From NCBI GenBank assembly GCA_026003075.1, contig BPGO01000004.1:146462-210461 (forward strand): a DNA stretch of 64,000 bases. The letters run 5' to 3'. Below, in pieces: positions 63,413 through 64,000 of this stretch. This stretch comes from Fimbriimonadales bacterium. GTDB lineage: Bacteria; Armatimonadota; Fimbriimonadia; Fimbriimonadales; GBS-DC. The number at the start of each line of letters is the position of its first letter. Within the stretch, counting starts at the first letter, position 1. Under the pieces are notes generated by a model. That model ran no database searches and had not been told where the DNA came from. It was given only the letters and a program-made list of their open reading frames with translations. Position numbers and translations under genes: made by a program.

Positions 63413-64000
63413 TTTCTATGTCGCGCCGTAAATTATTCATAGTGCGCAGCGTTATTGTGTATCGATTGGTATTATAACGTAGTAGTTTTTCCTGCTGCCT
63501 CATACGCCGATGTCGTTGGAGATGCGTTGTGCGATCTAAAACCTCCAGATTCCAGCGTCCAGAGTGGATGGAAGGAGGCAATCCACCCAGCGGGAAGAGA
63601 GTGCCCTCGCCTCCAGGGTGCCCGCTCAGTGGGTTAACATGATGGACAAACTTTCCAGGTAGCCTTAGTTGGCGTATGAAACGCAGCGATTCTTGTCGGA
63701 TTAAATCGCGCCCTTTTTTGCGCGCCAAATGTATGAGTGCTTTGGAACCGCCCGTCAAGACAATTTCAGCGCCCACCTCAGTGTATTCCCCCACACGGTA
63801 GGCAAGGCTTGTCTTGTCAATGACTTCATTGGAACCTAACCATTCGCGCACCCGATCCGTAAGACCGAAGGTTAGTGAGTCGCCCACGCCAGCAAAGAAA
63901 TTAGCCGTAACATCCAGCCAATCCAGCCCCGATGGGTCTATCCCGTTTATCGGATCATTCCCTGCATACCGATACAGGTTCGGGTCGCCTGAAGCGGCGT
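63396..64000 (-). CDS. RHS protein C-terminus with HNH-like nuclease tail; N-terminal part beyond window
   Basis: The visible 201 codons start in RHS core (AASGDPNLYRYAGNDPINGI, DPSGLDW). A pre-toxin region (FFAGVGDSLTFGLTDRVREW) follows. The tail has FVHHVNPLSGHPGG, LGGLPPSIHSGRWNLEVLD and THLQRHRRMRQ; this His/Asn pattern fits an HNH-type nuclease. Because the frame is open to the edge, this is the candidate for the expressed, full-length RHS gene whose displaced tails lie downstream. Confidence 0.75.
   Translation of the reverse strand, partial: AASGDPNLYRYAGNDPINGIDPSGLDWLDVTANFFAGVGDSLTFGLTDRVREWLGSNEVIDKTSLAYRVGEYTEVGAEIVLTGGSKALIHLARKKGRDLIRQESLRFIRQLRLPGKFVHHVNPLSGHPGGEGTLFPLGGLPPSIHSGRWNLEVLDRTTHLQRHRRMRQQEKLLRYNTNRYTITLRTMNNLRRDIENECSE

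Overview
The window looks like a chromosomal segment of a moderately GC-rich diderm bacterium, most probably a member of the Armatimonadota (Fimbriimonadales-like). This is inferred from a DUF1559-type pseudopilin with the cleavage motif used in that phylum, a very large beta-barrel outer-membrane protein ending in Phe, RHS toxin cassettes, and the general gene repertoire. No rRNA or taxon-specific marker is present, so the assignment is tentative.

Left third (1-17.9 kb): mostly housekeeping. It holds a PLP-dependent aromatic amino-acid decarboxylase, the rpmH-rnpA-yidD-yidC-jag operon, a secreted zinc metallopeptidase, a soluble globin-coupled chemotaxis sensor, LD-carboxypeptidase, a matrixin-like lipoprotein, rpmE with a DUF1385 gene, an orphan terminase-like ATPase/nuclease, a LOG-like protein, a universal stress protein and a secreted protein with two DTGAS aspartyl-protease motifs plus a PDZ domain.

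Centre (18-25.7 kb): a 42-repeat CRISPR array (41 spacers) with only cas1 and cas2 (type I-C-like) beside it, an inverted-repeat-rich leader, and then a Rad50/SbcC-type zinc-hook ATPase. No effector gene and no cas4 lie in the window. Read by eye, the spacers are unusual: rich in CpG, poor in doubled bases, often self-complementary, and sharing 8-11-mers with one another. This is the observation most worth following up.

Middle (25.7-46 kb): trxB, glyQ, a Tat-exported Gfo/Idh/MocA oxidoreductase, DUF1992, an overlapping tatA-unknown-PqqD-like-FtsX operon, an anti-sigma/outer-membrane-protein pair, tRNA-Gly(CCC), ruvC, a beta-lactamase-fold protein, signal peptidase, a Nudix hydrolase, a Wzy-like TPR membrane protein, a frameshifted GH13 amylase carrying an in-frame palindromic repeat, the pseudopilin, and a dockerin-bearing secreted protein whose start is separated from its body by a run of ten G.

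Right part (47-64 kb): two blocks of RHS tail cassettes, on the + strand at 47-53 kb and on the - strand at 59-64 kb. Each unit is a piece of RHS core, a variable toxin domain and an immunity gene. They flank a housekeeping island (tsaB, fliJ, a lytic transglycosylase, an Rpn-family nuclease, a phosphodiester glycosidase, ubiD). Toxin types include a barnase-like RNase with barstar, a lytic-transglycosylase-like domain, a DUF2778-like domain, a restriction-endonuclease-like domain disrupted by an IS5-family element, and an HNH-like nuclease whose RHS body runs off the right edge. Several cassettes are frameshifted or truncated, which fits serial displacement of old tails.
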